Source of the DNA: Armigeres subalbatus
Lineage: Eukaryota; Arthropoda; Insecta; Diptera; Culicidae
Reading direction: 5' to 3'
NCBI RefSeq assembly: GCF_024139115.2
Contig: NC_085140.1
Coordinates: forward strand, 413,924,283 to 413,988,282
DNA length: 64,000 nucleotides
This document shows positions 11,285 to 22,799 of this stretch, in pieces (the stretch's first letter is position 1; every line of letters begins with the position of its first letter). A model generated the notes under the pieces. That model worked only from the letters and a program-made list of their open reading frames with translations, made no database searches and had not been told where the DNA came from. The position numbers and the translations under genes were made by a program.

Positions 11285-11600
11285 TTTGCTTTTCTCGTAT
11301 TCAAAGCAAACGATAGGAACTTTTTCAGAAGAAGTATGTGTATGTGCAAGTGTGCAAAAAAAACTAACTCATTTTTCGAAATCTTATCCTGAACTGATTA
11401 TTTAAACGGCTAATCCTGTCTCATTGTTTCACATTAAAAATCAGCCCGAACTCACTATGGGCTCAAAAGTTATGGCCAAAATACAAATTTTTATACTATG
11501 CCTGAAACTCGATTTGTGCAATTGCACAACCTCATCACATTTTCCGGGCACTTAACCTCATCCGATTTGCTTGCAACAAATTGCATCCGGCAGCAATTAT
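11285..11600 (+). repeat. Hairpin-headed dispersed repeat, copy 2 (diverged)
   Basis: It begins TTTTTTTGCTTTTCTCGTAT and later carries CTCATCCGATTTGCTTGCAA, matching landmarks of the copy at 5665-6110 in the same order. The head hairpin is degraded here, so this copy is older. Confidence 0.5.
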
Positions 11601-11621
11601 AACAAATTTGAATTTTCAATT

Positions 11622-11666
11622 CATTCTATCTTTATTTACGAGATCTTCGACCCTAGGCCGGTTCAT
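11622..11666 (-). mobile_element. Short LINE 3'-tail fragment
   Basis: On the minus strand this reads GATGAACCGGCCTAGGGTCG followed by ATCTCGTAAATAAAGAT. The same tail, ending in poly(A), lies at 46864-46930. It is most simply a severely 5'-truncated non-LTR element copy; the parent element is not in this window. Confidence 0.5.
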
Positions 11667-13942
11667 CTGGTATAAATAAATGTGAAAAATATGTCTTATT
11701 CACCAATTGTTATTTTAGACTTTTCATATATGTTTATCAACTATTTTGAAGGAGCGAGAAAGGCATCATCACCGCTAGGTGGATTAATCAGGGTTTTTTC
11801 AACTACGCTGACAGTCCTTGAATTTTTCAAAGTGAAATATCTTAGTTGTACTAGTTTTATTTTTCTTTATTGGACTATTTTCGCTTAATGTGATAGTGAT
11901 AGTGATATGAAGAAAAAATATTGATAAAAGTATATCGGGGCCAAAAACAAAGCGTCTAGAAACTACCAGGACACTCTCTCCCTGTTATATTTATGTATTT
12001 GTAAGGAATACTTTGAAGTCTTCAAATAACAAAACTTTCGAAGCTGCTGAACTTCAAAGCAAAAAGTTGAATTGAATGACTATCCTACGTGAAGTTAAAT
12101 GAATATTTTTACGGATTTTAGAAGTATCATCAGCTAGAGGCAACAAGGACGACATTTGGTGAGATCGTTTTGAATTACTTCTACTATGTTGTCCAGAATA
12201 TCCTTCTTTTTCTTTCTTCGGATAGATATGATCAATTCAAATCTGACAAAGCTTAACCTTTTTCAATTTCTCTTAAAGTATGTGTATTTTTTCAAAAAAT
12301 AAATTCACTTTGAATGATTTTCCTTTCCTATGACTCAGAACCATAACTCCTGGTGTCACGCTGTACATTCTGAACTATGTTAACAAGAGTCACCTTTGTG
12401 TAGTTAAACATGTTTTTTCCTGTGTCTAATATTAAAAAAATCATGAATGTTCTGCAATAAATAACATGCCATTACGTATTTCATGAACATCATATGTTCC
12501 AAATGTTTGATAAAATTTAATTATTTCATATGTACACAGGAAACTCAGATTATTGGTTTCGATAAATTTAATTGCGTTTGCTGAAACAACCTCACAGTTT
12601 GCTCAAAACATATTAATTCATTATTCAATAGCAACTAGTATTTTTCAATAGTATTTAACTCTCACAATTGAACTTAATTTTCAATCTCGATAGAAGTCTG
12701 GATGGGAATTTAAAATTGCTCTAGCGTTCAAAGTACACGGTAAACGTAAACTGCTGTTTCTTTGTATTATATTGTACTGCAGTGATACCACGACGGAATA
12801 ATGATAAAGGCAACATACCATAAACTGAAAATAAAACGGAGAGTTATGTGAAACACTCAGTCTTGCGTCATATTTTATGAATGTTATGTAAAACGACTAG
12901 TTCCAAATATCCTAGTTCGACACAACTGTTTTTGTTTTTCAACAAATGTACTCGATTTGTCATTATTATTCAAATGATTTTAAGCTTTACGAAGCTAATG
13001 GTTTTCAATGCTGCTCGATATTAAATATATTAAATTTTGTGGCCCTCCGTAAAATATCACAATTGTGAATTCCGAAATACAAATAACTGAATAGATCGGT
13101 GACGTATTATTCGATTATTTCAAACACAATGGCGCGTGAAGTGCGGTTAGATGCATCATGTGGTTAGATTATAATTGTTTGCATTTTTTTTTAAATACCG
13201 TCAAAGGAGATGAAGTCAGGCCAAAATGCTATATATTCCAAGTAAATGCGAAAAATCTCAGATAGATATCATTGGGACAAGTCTTCGTTAAGCATATCTA
13301 AGTGAAATGTAGTGTTCGGCTGTATGTTCCAAAAAAAAGTTCACGAAAAGAAGAAAAAAAATCCTTGCTCTGAGATTTTAAAGAGACTGCTATTTAAATC
13401 TGTTCCCTAGTTGATTCCTGGTTTTAAAAAAAATTAGATAAATTGAACAGTGGGTTTAACACAAAATGTGGCGTAAATATTACATTATTATTATTCAATT
13501 CAATGCTATTACATGCAAATTTTATTGTCTCATTTGCTGTAGTTTTAGGTTAATGTTGATAAATAATTATTTTAATTATTATACAATTATAATTGTGTGT
13601 ATCAAATTGTATCGTTATGTCAACATGTCTTAAGTGATAATTCGGAAAAATAACTAAAAATTGCTAAACGTTTGAAGCCATTGACAGCCATGAGATTTTT
13701 AACGTGCTTAAGTTTCATCAAGTGCAATTGTGTCTTTTATGCCAATTCTTGAATTTTGTGAGTGTGGGATCGAACGAGTTTTTAGAGCCCAGAACAATTT
13801 AGAGATCCGTGATATTTTGTTTTGCTCTGTGTTGTTGAAAAATATAATAATTAGTGCGTGACCAAATATGTTTCAAGAGAGCAGAACGACGTAGAATTTT
13901 GGGAAAGTCAAAGTTTACTGTGCATCTGACCGTGTTTTCTCT
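11667..13942. other. AT-rich intergenic DNA, nothing recognised
   Basis: I looked for domains, tRNA boxes, inverted repeats and tails and found none that I trust. Short open frames are AT-driven. Confidence 0.4.
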
Positions 13943-14095
13943 AGTCGCAGAACGATCGCGCGATCATCGAAATGTTTTGTTCTGCGTTGTGCGGTTGACC
14001 TAATTTTTTGGCGTGTGCATGTGCGATCGTATTTCCTTTATCACGCAGAACGATCACGCGATCATTGGAAAAATTAGTTCTGCTTTGTGCGGTCG
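13943..14095 (+). repeat. Diverged two-copy direct repeat with GATCGCGCGATC palindrome
   Basis: CGCAGAACGATCGCGCGATC at about 13944 is repeated about 100 bp later as CGCAGAACGATCACGCGATC, followed in both cases by TTCTGC-TTGTGCGGT-GAC. The core GATCGCGCGATC is a perfect palindrome in the first copy. It may be a duplicated regulatory element or a repeat remnant. Confidence 0.5.
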
Positions 14096-16904
14096 ACAAA
14101 TCAATTGGTTAGTGCGCGTTCGTTCGATTGTGTTTTTGTTTAACCTCGTTCAAATTACAAGCTACACTTGGCATACCGTTTACCAAAACACACCCTGCCA
14201 CACTCCCTCCCCATATATCTAAAATCCCAGTGATTTCTCGTGGAAGTGCAGATGACTCGTCGGCTTCCATCAAAGCGAGTATCATGTCAACATAATCCTT
14301 CCTAATCCCTAATTGACCTGCATTCGGACACGGCCGGCGCTGGTATTGCTTAATTCTGGGTCACCAATTCTTACACATTGATGATGCTGTTAGTCCCAAA
14401 CACCATCTGTTGGTTCTCTGTGTAATTACAGCTGACCTGGCAATAACGGAGTAGCAACCGTGGGCGGTCAATCATGCTCATACTTTTGCTTTATGGGTCT
14501 AATACCATCAATGTTTTTGAAGTTTTGAGAAAACATTGCCTATTATGTCATTCATATATTGACGACATACATTGAAGACGGCACCATAGAATCAATTTTT
14601 CGGTGGAATAAGTCCTGTTTTAGTGGAAAATCACTACTCAAAACTTAAAAATCACCAAAATCCGACTGTGATTTAATGGGTTAAATTGGGATTTAATGGG
14701 TTAAATATACAAGATTAAATATAAATCTTCAACATCCTACCCAAGGAAAATCAAAAACAATTACGGATCCAACGAGATTCCCCAGCATCCGGGCAAAGGT
14801 GACATTTTCTGCGATATAAATAAATTTTGTCGGAGTTTTGTATAAATTCCCTTGCTCCTGTTCCCATGCCAGGGTCGAAAATAGCTTACCTTTTCATGGT
14901 GAGCGTATTTATAACGCAGCCTTTGACCCTTCCGGCAATGCTGCTCGAAGCATCACTTCGGTTGGTTGGTTGGTTGGTTCGTTGGCTCAAATGATGATTA
15001 TTTCAATAATCCTTATAGTTTTGGGACGTTTGACTCTGTTTTCACTCCGATGATCATTCGGTTATGAATAATTCATCATTCGCACTTCCACACCAATTAC
15101 GTGAATTGAATGGACTCAGTCTACCATCGAGTGTAAGAGGGTGCCCGAGCTGATCTCCAATGCACGTGATAGTGAGAATGTTCATGGCAGGGGTTGGAAA
15201 CGAATGACGGAGTGCGGACAGGTGAGAGATTAAGGCTCAAGTTGAACATCACCTCCAGAGCAAAAAGTGGAAAATAAACATTCTCGTTCCGCACGGCAGC
15301 AAATTCAATTACAGCTGGGTGGTTGTTAGAGGAAAAACTGACGACGACGATGATGATGCCACTCTCTGGAGGGATTCTACCCTCGCACCCACTGACACAA
15401 ACAGGGCCTATGCAAACTAACTGGCACTGACAGATTGAAACACTCGCCAATTATCCCAATTAGCACCCGACCAGATAACAACAAATTCACTTGAGAAGGT
15501 CGTTCGGTTTCACGGCGAATTCCATCCAGTTGGAGGTCTTGGCTTACATAACAAGAGAAATAGGCGCGATTAGAGCTCACTTCCGGAATTCCTTCACGGC
15601 CGCAGAGAATGCACGCGTTATAAACTTCAAACAGTCCCGGAGTTTTTCGCTATTTTACAACACCGAATGCCATTACATCTGTGCTTTGACTAGGACACGG
15701 CACATGCACTCACACAATGAAGCATCCCTGGCACACGAGCGACGAGACGAGTTCCTTTAGTGAGCATCATCCGGAGAGCAAGAGAACACGCGAAGCAAAA
15801 CGGGAAAATAGAGTGCCAATTTTCCTCACACACTTTTCATCTGATCTTGTTTTTCTGCACAACGTAGGCAAGGGAAATGAAACTCCACCGCACAACTTTC
15901 TCCCAATTGTCTGGCAGCGACTAACAAGTCCCAATAAAATTTACGACACTTTTGGCACTAATCCATGACAGCGATCCAGCAAAGGCCCAACAAGTGCACC
16001 AGGCCGAACCGATTCTGCACCCAACTGGTTTGAACTTTTCATTTGTCTTCACATTAAGCTGAAATTTTCCAAGCACCAGGAATATACGTGTTTACACTTC
16101 GCGGTGACGTCACTCACTGATGCTGGATGGCAGAGAGTTCGAGCAACAGCAGCACTAGGCAGGAGCATCCTCGAGTTATTTCATGGCTCCGTTCCGACAC
16201 TTTTGTCCTCTGGCGTTTCTCGTTGTCCCTGCACGCTGCGCCATCATCTGATAGGTCATTCTGCACATCAAGTGAATATTGCACGCCACACCGAGCACCA
16301 TTGTAGACATCACAGGGATGTAAGTAAGCATATTCACAGACCGTATCGCCTTGTTGCGACCGTTGTAATCCTCGCGGCCCTTGGCATTCTCTGGTGGAAT
16401 CAGTTGGGCGGCACATATGGTTAATGTGTATATCCGGAAAATCTCTCGCACACAGCCGCACACGCGGCTACCGTACTCATCCCTTTGGGTGAGCTCCTGT
16501 GTGAGCCAATCCGGCAGTAGTAGCGGTATTTTTCTTTGCAGACTTGACACCGAGCCAAACAGACGGACAGGAAGCCGAAACGCTCGTCCTCCTCGGTGGG
16601 ACCAGAGATAAACCGTCACTCAGCGCCAAGGAGTGAAGTGTTTTTCTGTTCTTTTGACGATGCGTACAATAGCTGGTTGGATATGTGAGCAGTATGCAGA
16701 GTTGGACTTTGATCGTTTGTGTTTAATCTTTAAAAATTAAATATATATTTGTATTCATTCATACCGTCTTTTGTTGCCCCACACAACCTACACAGACTGA
16801 ATATGAAACGGCGTAGATTGTCTGCCCACCATAGATAAGAAATCAAGCAAATATGAGACAGTTATGCTTGCAGTGGTGGTTCTATCCCTAGTCAAAAGAC
16901 AAAA
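14096..16904. other. Low-repeat, more GC-balanced region; no gene assigned
   Basis: This stretch has fewer recognisable repeats and a higher GC content than its neighbours, particularly 14840-16640. Open frames exist on both strands (the longest is 147 codons, minus, 16176-16619) but overlap one another and show no known domain. The sequence has the look of regulatory or 5' untranslated DNA of a gene lying elsewhere, but nothing here proves that. Confidence 0.35.
16105..16120 (-). promoter_or_regulatory. Palindromic CRE next to an initiator-like TCAGT (candidate)
   Basis: A full cAMP-response element palindrome, TGACGTCA, lies at 16105-16112. A few bases away, on the minus strand, GCATCAGTGAGT carries the TCAGT arthropod initiator core at 16116-16120. 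Both are short and can occur by chance. They are listed because they fall in the low-repeat region and point the same way as the longest open frame. Confidence 0.25.
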
Positions 16905-16913
16905 ATGTTTTGC

Positions 16914-17010
16914 CTTTCTTTTACAACAAAGTTGTACCAGAAGGCTATCTTTTCACTCCAAAATCGAACTTTTTATGGCAGCCTCGGGAGCCCGAAATGT
17001 TAGGGGACGA
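16914..17010 (+). repeat. Hairpin-headed dispersed repeat, copy 3 (head only)
   Basis: TTTTGCCTTTCTTTTACAAC followed by AAAGTTGTACCAGAAGGC forms the same head hairpin with a different stem sequence (TACAAC/GTTGTA). TCGAACTTTTTATGGCAGCC then matches copy 1. The similarity fades after about 100 bp. Confidence 0.6.
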
Positions 17011-17279
17011 GGTTTGGTTGTGGATATCGTTCGATTATGGGCAGATGCCTTCATTCTGACAACTGTCATTTGCTAGCCATAGGAACATGGTGTTTTGTGC
17101 TCAATGCTAAACCAGATAGACACCTGTACTTTGTACTTTGAACAAATCTTTTTTTTTTTCAAAGAAATCTTCTTCACAAAAGTTTGTTTTTATTTTTTCA
17201 AAGTGTTTTGAGTTTCAATGCATATTTATTATTTATACAGTAAATTTAATCTATTTTGAGGTTCAGTGACGATCAACAT

Positions 17280-18200
17280 AAACATTTTACAAGGGTTACA
17301 AGACGGTAGACTAGCCTACGAATACGCGCAGCAGCTGGAAGTGGCGATCCGAAGAGAACCTGAATACGCAAAGGACATACGTCTTCCGGCTCCGGATATC
17401 CAGGAAATTCAGGAGGAGATCAGCTGAAAAACAACAAATCCAAGGGGTTTGACCAACTACCAGGAGAACTATTTAATACGGTGGTGAGCCACTAGCTAGA
17501 GCACTTCCCAAGGTTTGAGAGGATGAGGTTCTGCTATAGGAGTGGATGGAAGGTGTCGTGTGGCCCAGATCTAGAAAAAAGGCGCTTAGCTGGATTGTAG
17601 CAACTACTGCGCAATCACATTGCTGTACGCCGCCTACAAGGTACTCTCCCAAATTTTATGCCGCCGACTAACACCAATTGCAAGAAAGTTCGTGGGGCTG
17701 TACCAGACGGGAATTATGGGTGAACGCTCTACCACAGACCGCCGTACGTCAGGTATTGCAGAAATACTTCGAGTTCGTAGCCGTACCAAACTGACTATCT
17801 ACAAAACGCTCATTAGACCGGTAGTTCTTTACGGACACGAGACCTGGGCGATGCTCGTGGAGGATCAACGCGCACTTGAAGATTTCAAATGGAAAGTGCT
17901 GCATACCATCTATGGTGTGGGGTGCAGATTGCGGACGGTACGTGGTGAAGACGAATGAATCACGAGTAACATCAGCTTTTGGGTTTTACCATCTATCGTT
18001 TGCACTGCGAAAATCGGAAGACTGCACGTAGCCGGGCACGTAGCCAGAATGGCGGACAGTATTCTGGTGAAAATGGTTCTCAAGAGCGCTCCAAAGGGAA
18101 CAAGAAGGCAAGGTGGATCGATCAGAAGGAAGACGATTTGCAGCGATGACGATGACCAGCCGATCGTTAAGCTTCTGAAGAAACATGACTGGACTCAAAA
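17280..18200 (+). pseudogene. Degraded RTE-like non-LTR retrotransposon (RT and C-terminal region)
   Basis: Reading across frames on + gives the signatures of an RTE-type ORF2: an AYEYAQQLEVAI stretch at about 17310, an LCRRLTPIARKFVGLYQTG stretch at about 17650, and the C-terminal block RPVVLYGHETWAMLVEDQ at 17815-17870. A GRLHVAGHVARM-type block follows near 18010-18050. The largest intact piece is 112 codons (17620-17958). Stops and frameshifts separate the pieces and most of the palm domain, including the catalytic Asp pair, is missing. The same C-terminal region type occurs in the relic at 56240-58060. It is inactive. Confidence 0.7.
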
Positions 18201-18296
18201 TAAATGTTCACTTTCTGATTAATTTACTCACCCGCACAAAGCAGCACAAAATTTAGATAAGAAACCCGAATTAAGAAGAGAAAAACAGGGTTATTA

Positions 18297-18356
18297 GACC
18301 GAATGGTCATTAGGCCGAACGGTCATTAGGCTGAATGCTCATTAGGCCGAATAACA
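18297..18356 (+). repeat. GGCCGAA-type tandem repeat (about 17-bp unit)
   Basis: Four near-copies of GGTCATTAGGCCGAACG occur in a row. The same motif family forms the outer borders of the block at 27650-29080. Confidence 0.7.
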
Positions 18357-18439
18357 AGTAAGAAACGAGACTTGAGAAGTGGCATGTAGCAAGAATAGAG
18401 AATTTAGAAGTGGGATGAGAGAAGTGAGAAATGAGTTGT

Positions 18440-18832
18440 TAGTAGTGCGAAGTACTAGAAGTGAGAAGTAAGAAGTTACGACAGTGTAGAAGAAGAAAGA
18501 AAAAGAAGGAAGAAGGAAGAAAGAAAAAAGAAGAAGGAAACGGGAACAAGGAGAAAAAAATAAGGAAGAAGGAAAAGAAAGAAGAAAGACGAAAGAAGGG
18601 GGAAGGAAGAAAGAAAAAGGAAGAAAGAAGAAGGGAGAAGGAAGATGGAAGAAGGGAGAAGGAAGCTGTAAGAAGGATAAGGAAGAAGAAAAAAAGAAAG
18701 TAGATGGAAGAAGAAAAAAAGGAAAATGGAAGAAGGAAGAAGAAAAAAGAAACTGGAAGAAGGAAAAAAGAAAGAAGGAAAAAGGGAGGAAGAAGAAAGA
18801 AGGAAGAAGGACGAAGGAAGATGGCCAGGGTT
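18440..18832. repeat. Polypurine tract (GGAAGAA-like), about 390 bp
   Basis: Almost pure A/G on + with a loose GAAGGAAGAAAG repeat. Long open frames (Lys/Glu/Arg-rich on +, Ser/Phe/Leu-rich on minus) are artefacts of the composition. Such purine-pyrimidine mirror tracts can form triplex (H-DNA). Confidence 0.9.
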
Positions 18833-19649
18833 TGAATCCAAAGGAGAATGAGACAATCTCTCACTTATCATGGCTGTATACTAGAGTGGCCCAACCTAGT
18901 ATGGGGAGAAAAAAAAGTCGTCGGATTCTACGGGGCACCCTCCAGGATTTTGCCTTTAGGTAAGAAAATCATTCTCTGAAAATTTCAGCCTGATCGGTTA
19001 ATGCATAAGCTGGCGCAATTGATTTAAAGTTAATATGGGGGTTTCAGCCGAAATATATGGGAAAATGCACCTCTGTTACTATTTCGTACAGGGAATTGGA
19101 TGGAAAAGCCCGATTGAGCCCAGATTTGCAGGAAATGAAGTTAACATACCAATGAACAATTCCACTTAAAATTTTACTATGATTAAATAAACTTTAAATC
19201 AGTTATTAGCTGATTTATTTGGAGTATATAGCATAGTAACGGTGTACTTCGTAGATTGGACACTAGTGATACTCATGTTTTTCTTTTGAAATCTCCATTC
19301 AGATTATTATCAGAAATCAAGGTAGGTGTGGTCCTTGATTTCAATCTCAAAATACGGAATTACATGTGAGACTGACTTATAATTTCTTATAGGCTACTAT
19401 TAACATCTTATCTTTTCTTGCAGTGAGAAATAATAATGAGAAGTGGAAAGTAATTTTTCAGAAGTAAGACGTTTCATTTTTATGTACATTCTTTTTTCCT
19501 TTCATAGATTTTTTGTTCCTTCCTTTTTTCCATCAATTTTTCCTTCCACCTTTTTATTCTTGATCCTCCACTTCATCTTTCTATTTCCTCCCCCCCCCTT
19601 CTTTCTTCTCCTTTTTTTCTTCCTCCCAATTTCTATTTCCTATCTTCTT
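18833..19649. other. Intergenic DNA with a pyrimidine-rich patch
   Basis: No gene is recognised. About 19480-19650 is strongly T/C-rich on + (CTTTTTTTCTTCCTCC-like), the complement in style of the purine tract about 650 bp upstream. Confidence 0.4.
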
Positions 19650-19735
19650 CAAGACACTGAGACACCTTTGCTTTTGAGGCCGAAATACGTATCTTAGTAA
19701 TAACAAAGAAGTGAAATGAGGTGGAACTGTTCGTA
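19650..19735 (+). repeat. Fragment of the 9427-9662 palindrome family
   Basis: AAGACACTGAGACACC, GAGGCCGAAATACGTATCTTAG and AAGTGAAATGAGGTGGAAC follow the order of one arm of the perfect palindrome, with substitutions. Only one arm is present. Confidence 0.6.
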
Positions 19736-20002
19736 CATATTTAATTACAAGTAATCATATGTGAAAACGTTTTTGACGTAGGATTACGTCTTTCCGGAAC
19801 ATTGGGGGGTCATTCTGCAGTTTCAAATTTGAGACCGTCACGAAAAGTGGTCAGGAAGTATTTTGACATCGTTAATAAATTATAATTTATGATTATAACT
19901 GAATTTTCTCCTTAATTTTACCTATTATTCATATTTTTACGGTTAACAGTAATCGAAGTAGACATTCGTACTAACGCGTCCATTCGAGGATTAATCTACT
20001 AA

Positions 20003-20067
20003 GCAACGAGGCGGCAATGTCCCAGTGGGGGATGTAATGCCAATTAGAAGAAGAAAGAGAAGAAGCT
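20003..20067 (+). mobile_element. 3' fragment of a Feilai-like SINE
   Basis: GAGGCGGCAATGTCCCAGTG then GGGGATGTAATGCCAATTAG and an AGAAGAAG tail match the 3' end of the full element at 55430-55718, in the opposite orientation. The 5' tRNA-like half is missing. Confidence 0.75.
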
Positions 20068-22416
20068 AGCTGATTAATGAATGAAAAGTCTAAATTTTGT
20101 TTTGCGGACTTTTATTTCCTGTGTCAAATCCCATTTCAATTATTTAAAAATAATATCCTAAATCCTTCTCTGTTGATAGAACAACACAACAAATTACTAC
20201 TAGGTTGTTAGCAGAGTCTTGTTCATTCTAGAATCCACAACCCACCAAGGATGCTACAGTACGGATGACGTAGACTCTTGAACGGGTCAAAACAATAACC
20301 GTTTTAAGCTGTCGTACCTACCTCACTAGATCTGTGTGATGGTGATAGGAAGATTACGTTTACTTGAATACAAGAGTTTTTATTCAACGTCAATGGAAAT
20401 ATTCATAAAGCATAGATGCACAGATAGCCGACGGTTACCGTCCACCATCGAGCGCATACCTATAGCGTAGGGTGGATCGACCCCAGAAAGTGGGAGATTT
20501 TATCTTTGTAGCCTACTTCTTTCTACCAACACTCTTTCACGGGAAAGATGAGTCAGAACCGTCGTCCTTATCGCATCCTTAACACAACCCCGATCCCACT
20601 TTAACTGTACGTAATGCGGTTGTGGTGTTAGTGAGTGTATCGGCCAACTCATAAAATTGCGAAGCGAGACAAACTGGAAATTCACCAAATATGTATTCTT
20701 AAATTCACCACCCGTAAGAAGACTGCCTATTCACGGTTCTGCTTCAATCGTATCCGCTGAGGATGAGGTCAGGAATCCTCAGTACAGCTATGCTCTGGAT
20801 AGCACGGTATACTTTTGTTTGATAAGCAACATGAATGACATTTATCAATTTGAATTCCTGACTGGGGTCTCCATAGTGTAGTGGTAAAATGGAGTGTAGA
20901 TAATAACAGTGAAAGTGCGTTTCTGTTATACAGAAAGAAAATAGAAATGTGATTCTTGGGAATGTAAAAATCCATGTTTTCTAAGATTTCTAAGAAACTT
21001 CAGGACTGATTTGATCGGGGCAGAATTTCATATGTTTTTTAAGGTTAAGCTAATTCGAGCAGCACTTAGCTTCAGTCTTGAACAATTGAACTCTCCAAAA
21101 GTGCGGGAAGACGTACAGTTTAAACTGTATAGTAAGCACGTTTTATGTTTGCTAAATATGAAATTTGTTTTCATTAAATAAGAGAAGGGAATATAACTTT
21201 GATCCCGGGAGTTTAGATACATTTCATATATTCATTTGATGTCTTATTTATTTACATCGGGCCTGCTATACTGTAGATTACCCTAGTATATAGTCTTATC
21301 ATACTATAAGGGTTTTTGAGTAGAGTTATCACTTTCTATCACCAGGGCAACAAAATGTATCCATCTGTTGTTGAAATGTGCACTCCTGTAAGTTTACAAT
21401 GTTTCCGTGGGTAATGTTATGCCAATAATAAATCAGAAGATCCTGTACCTCCCAAAGAAGAAATCAAAAATTTCATGTTCTGAAACAGCATTTTTGGATT
21501 CCATGCTGTACTGCTCTGTTGCGATGCGGGTGGTGAAATTTCCCTTGAAATTTCATTTCCCCTTTATACACACCCAACCGAGTTCACCCCCGGGAAGCTG
21601 CGAGAGCTCCAGCATCCCGCGCGGAGCATCTGAGAGCGAGTTTATTATCAACAGTGAGCGTGAGTTCGAGTTACCGGCTGCTAACTGGGAGCGGTGATGT
21701 TTTGATGCAGAAAGCAGAAGCAAATAAACGTAAATATCATACTTGGTGAGTTCTGTTTTTTTTTGTTTCTGGGGTGCTGAATGAATTTATTCGCTGACGC
21801 ATACACACAAGCTCAATTTGCATTGTTGCTTTCAGCTGGAAGCTGTGTAGGTGGAAAATCTTGTTTTGAAAGCTCTACTATCACTTAGGAAGCAGCTGAC
21901 AGCTAGATTCCTAATGAGAAAAGGATTCACAACACACTCGTCTTTTACAAATCATTCATCCTAGTGGAAAAAGAGGTCCCACAATGCTCTCCTGTCTTGA
22001 AACAGACTCCCCAATATTTATCGTGTACGAAGTAGGGGAACGGTTCGGCATTCCATCCCGTAGCTCCTATATTAATCTTATAAAAACAAAGTAATGAAAA
22101 GGAATTTGATTTGTTTCTTATTTTTGTAATTTTTTCAGCAGTGAGCACGTATGTTAGCAAAAATAAGTGACGAGATTGGTGTTGTATTGCTCTGTTTTGC
22201 GATGAGATGAATATATGTTCAGTGATATGAAAAATGGTACAGTTCCCCTATAGTAAACAAAACGAGACCTCAATTTAGGAAGATTATAGATCTAAAATAT
22301 TAAAACAGTCGACAAGAAGGTGTGATAGACAAAATATGCCCACACTTAGATAATAGTTTGACTTTGCCGGGTACTAACAATGTATCACGCGCCTCCACGT
22401 AACTTAATATGATCGC
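20068..22416. other. No gene recognised
   Basis: Mixed sequence. The 20260-20760 part has a balanced composition and a 62-codon minus frame, but no domain is identified and the sequence could be an old retroelement. At 21520-21720 there is a GC-richer patch with TTATCAACAGTGAGCGTGAG and a possible donor TTGGTGAGTT at 21744. These are too weak to call an exon. Confidence 0.35.
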
Positions 22417-22608
22417 TAAAGGTTCCCTCCAAACACATGCGATGCGATTCTGTTGCTGATTTTATCGCTTGTCGACTGCGATTCTGTCGCCGTTGATGTC
22501 GAAACATCAATGCAACATTGTCTGTAGTGACCCAACGATAGAATCGCGGCAACTGGTTGACGCCGTCGCGGCGATAAATTCGCTTAGATCTGGGGGAACA
22601 TAAATGTA
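22417..22608. mobile_element. MITE with TTCCC-CCAAAC-type ends, copy 1
   Basis: The left end TAAAGGTTCCCTCCAAACAC and right end GATCTGGGGGAACATAAATG are imperfect inverted repeats of the same kind as the next element. The interior is GC-rich with many short GCGATTCTGTCGC motifs. With its neighbour it also forms one larger palindrome centred near 22609, so it may have arisen as an inverted duplicate. Confidence 0.55.
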
Positions 22609-22612
22609 TTAA

Positions 22613-22794
22613 GGCTCCCCCAGACCAAAGCGATTTCATCGCCGCGACGGCGACAACTATTCGCCACGATTCCATCGTTGGGTCGCTGCAGGCAATTTTC
22701 TGTTTACGCTTCCATACCAAAGGCGACAGAATCGCTGTCGCCAAGCGAAAGCATCGCGTCGCGACTGTCGCGTCGCGTGTGTTTGGGGGAACCT
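22613..22794. mobile_element. 182-bp MITE flanked by TTAA, copy 2
   Basis: Ends GGCTCCCCCAGACC and, complemented on the right, AGGTTCCCCCAAAC are inverted repeats. TTAA lies on both sides at 22609-22612 and 22795-22798, as expected of an element that duplicates a TTAA target. A related copy lies at 29087-29226, where one end also abuts TTAA. No coding capacity. Confidence 0.65.
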
Positions 22795-22799
22795 TTAAT

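Noticed and set aside
16176..16619. 147-codon minus-strand frame as a gene
   Set aside because: No domain is recognised, a 106-codon and a 76-codon frame are open on the other strand over the same bases, and the start context is unremarkable; kept only as an unassigned region.
18439..18871. Open frames of 131-141 codons on the minus strand and a Lys/Glu-rich frame on +
   Set aside because: They lie wholly in a polypurine/polypyrimidine tract where stop codons are rare on compositional grounds; the sequence is repetitive and lacks any domain.
20870..20900. tRNA-like TCCATAGTGTAGTGGTAAAA
   Set aside because: Only a box-A-like stretch is present; there is no box B at the right distance and no cloverleaf.
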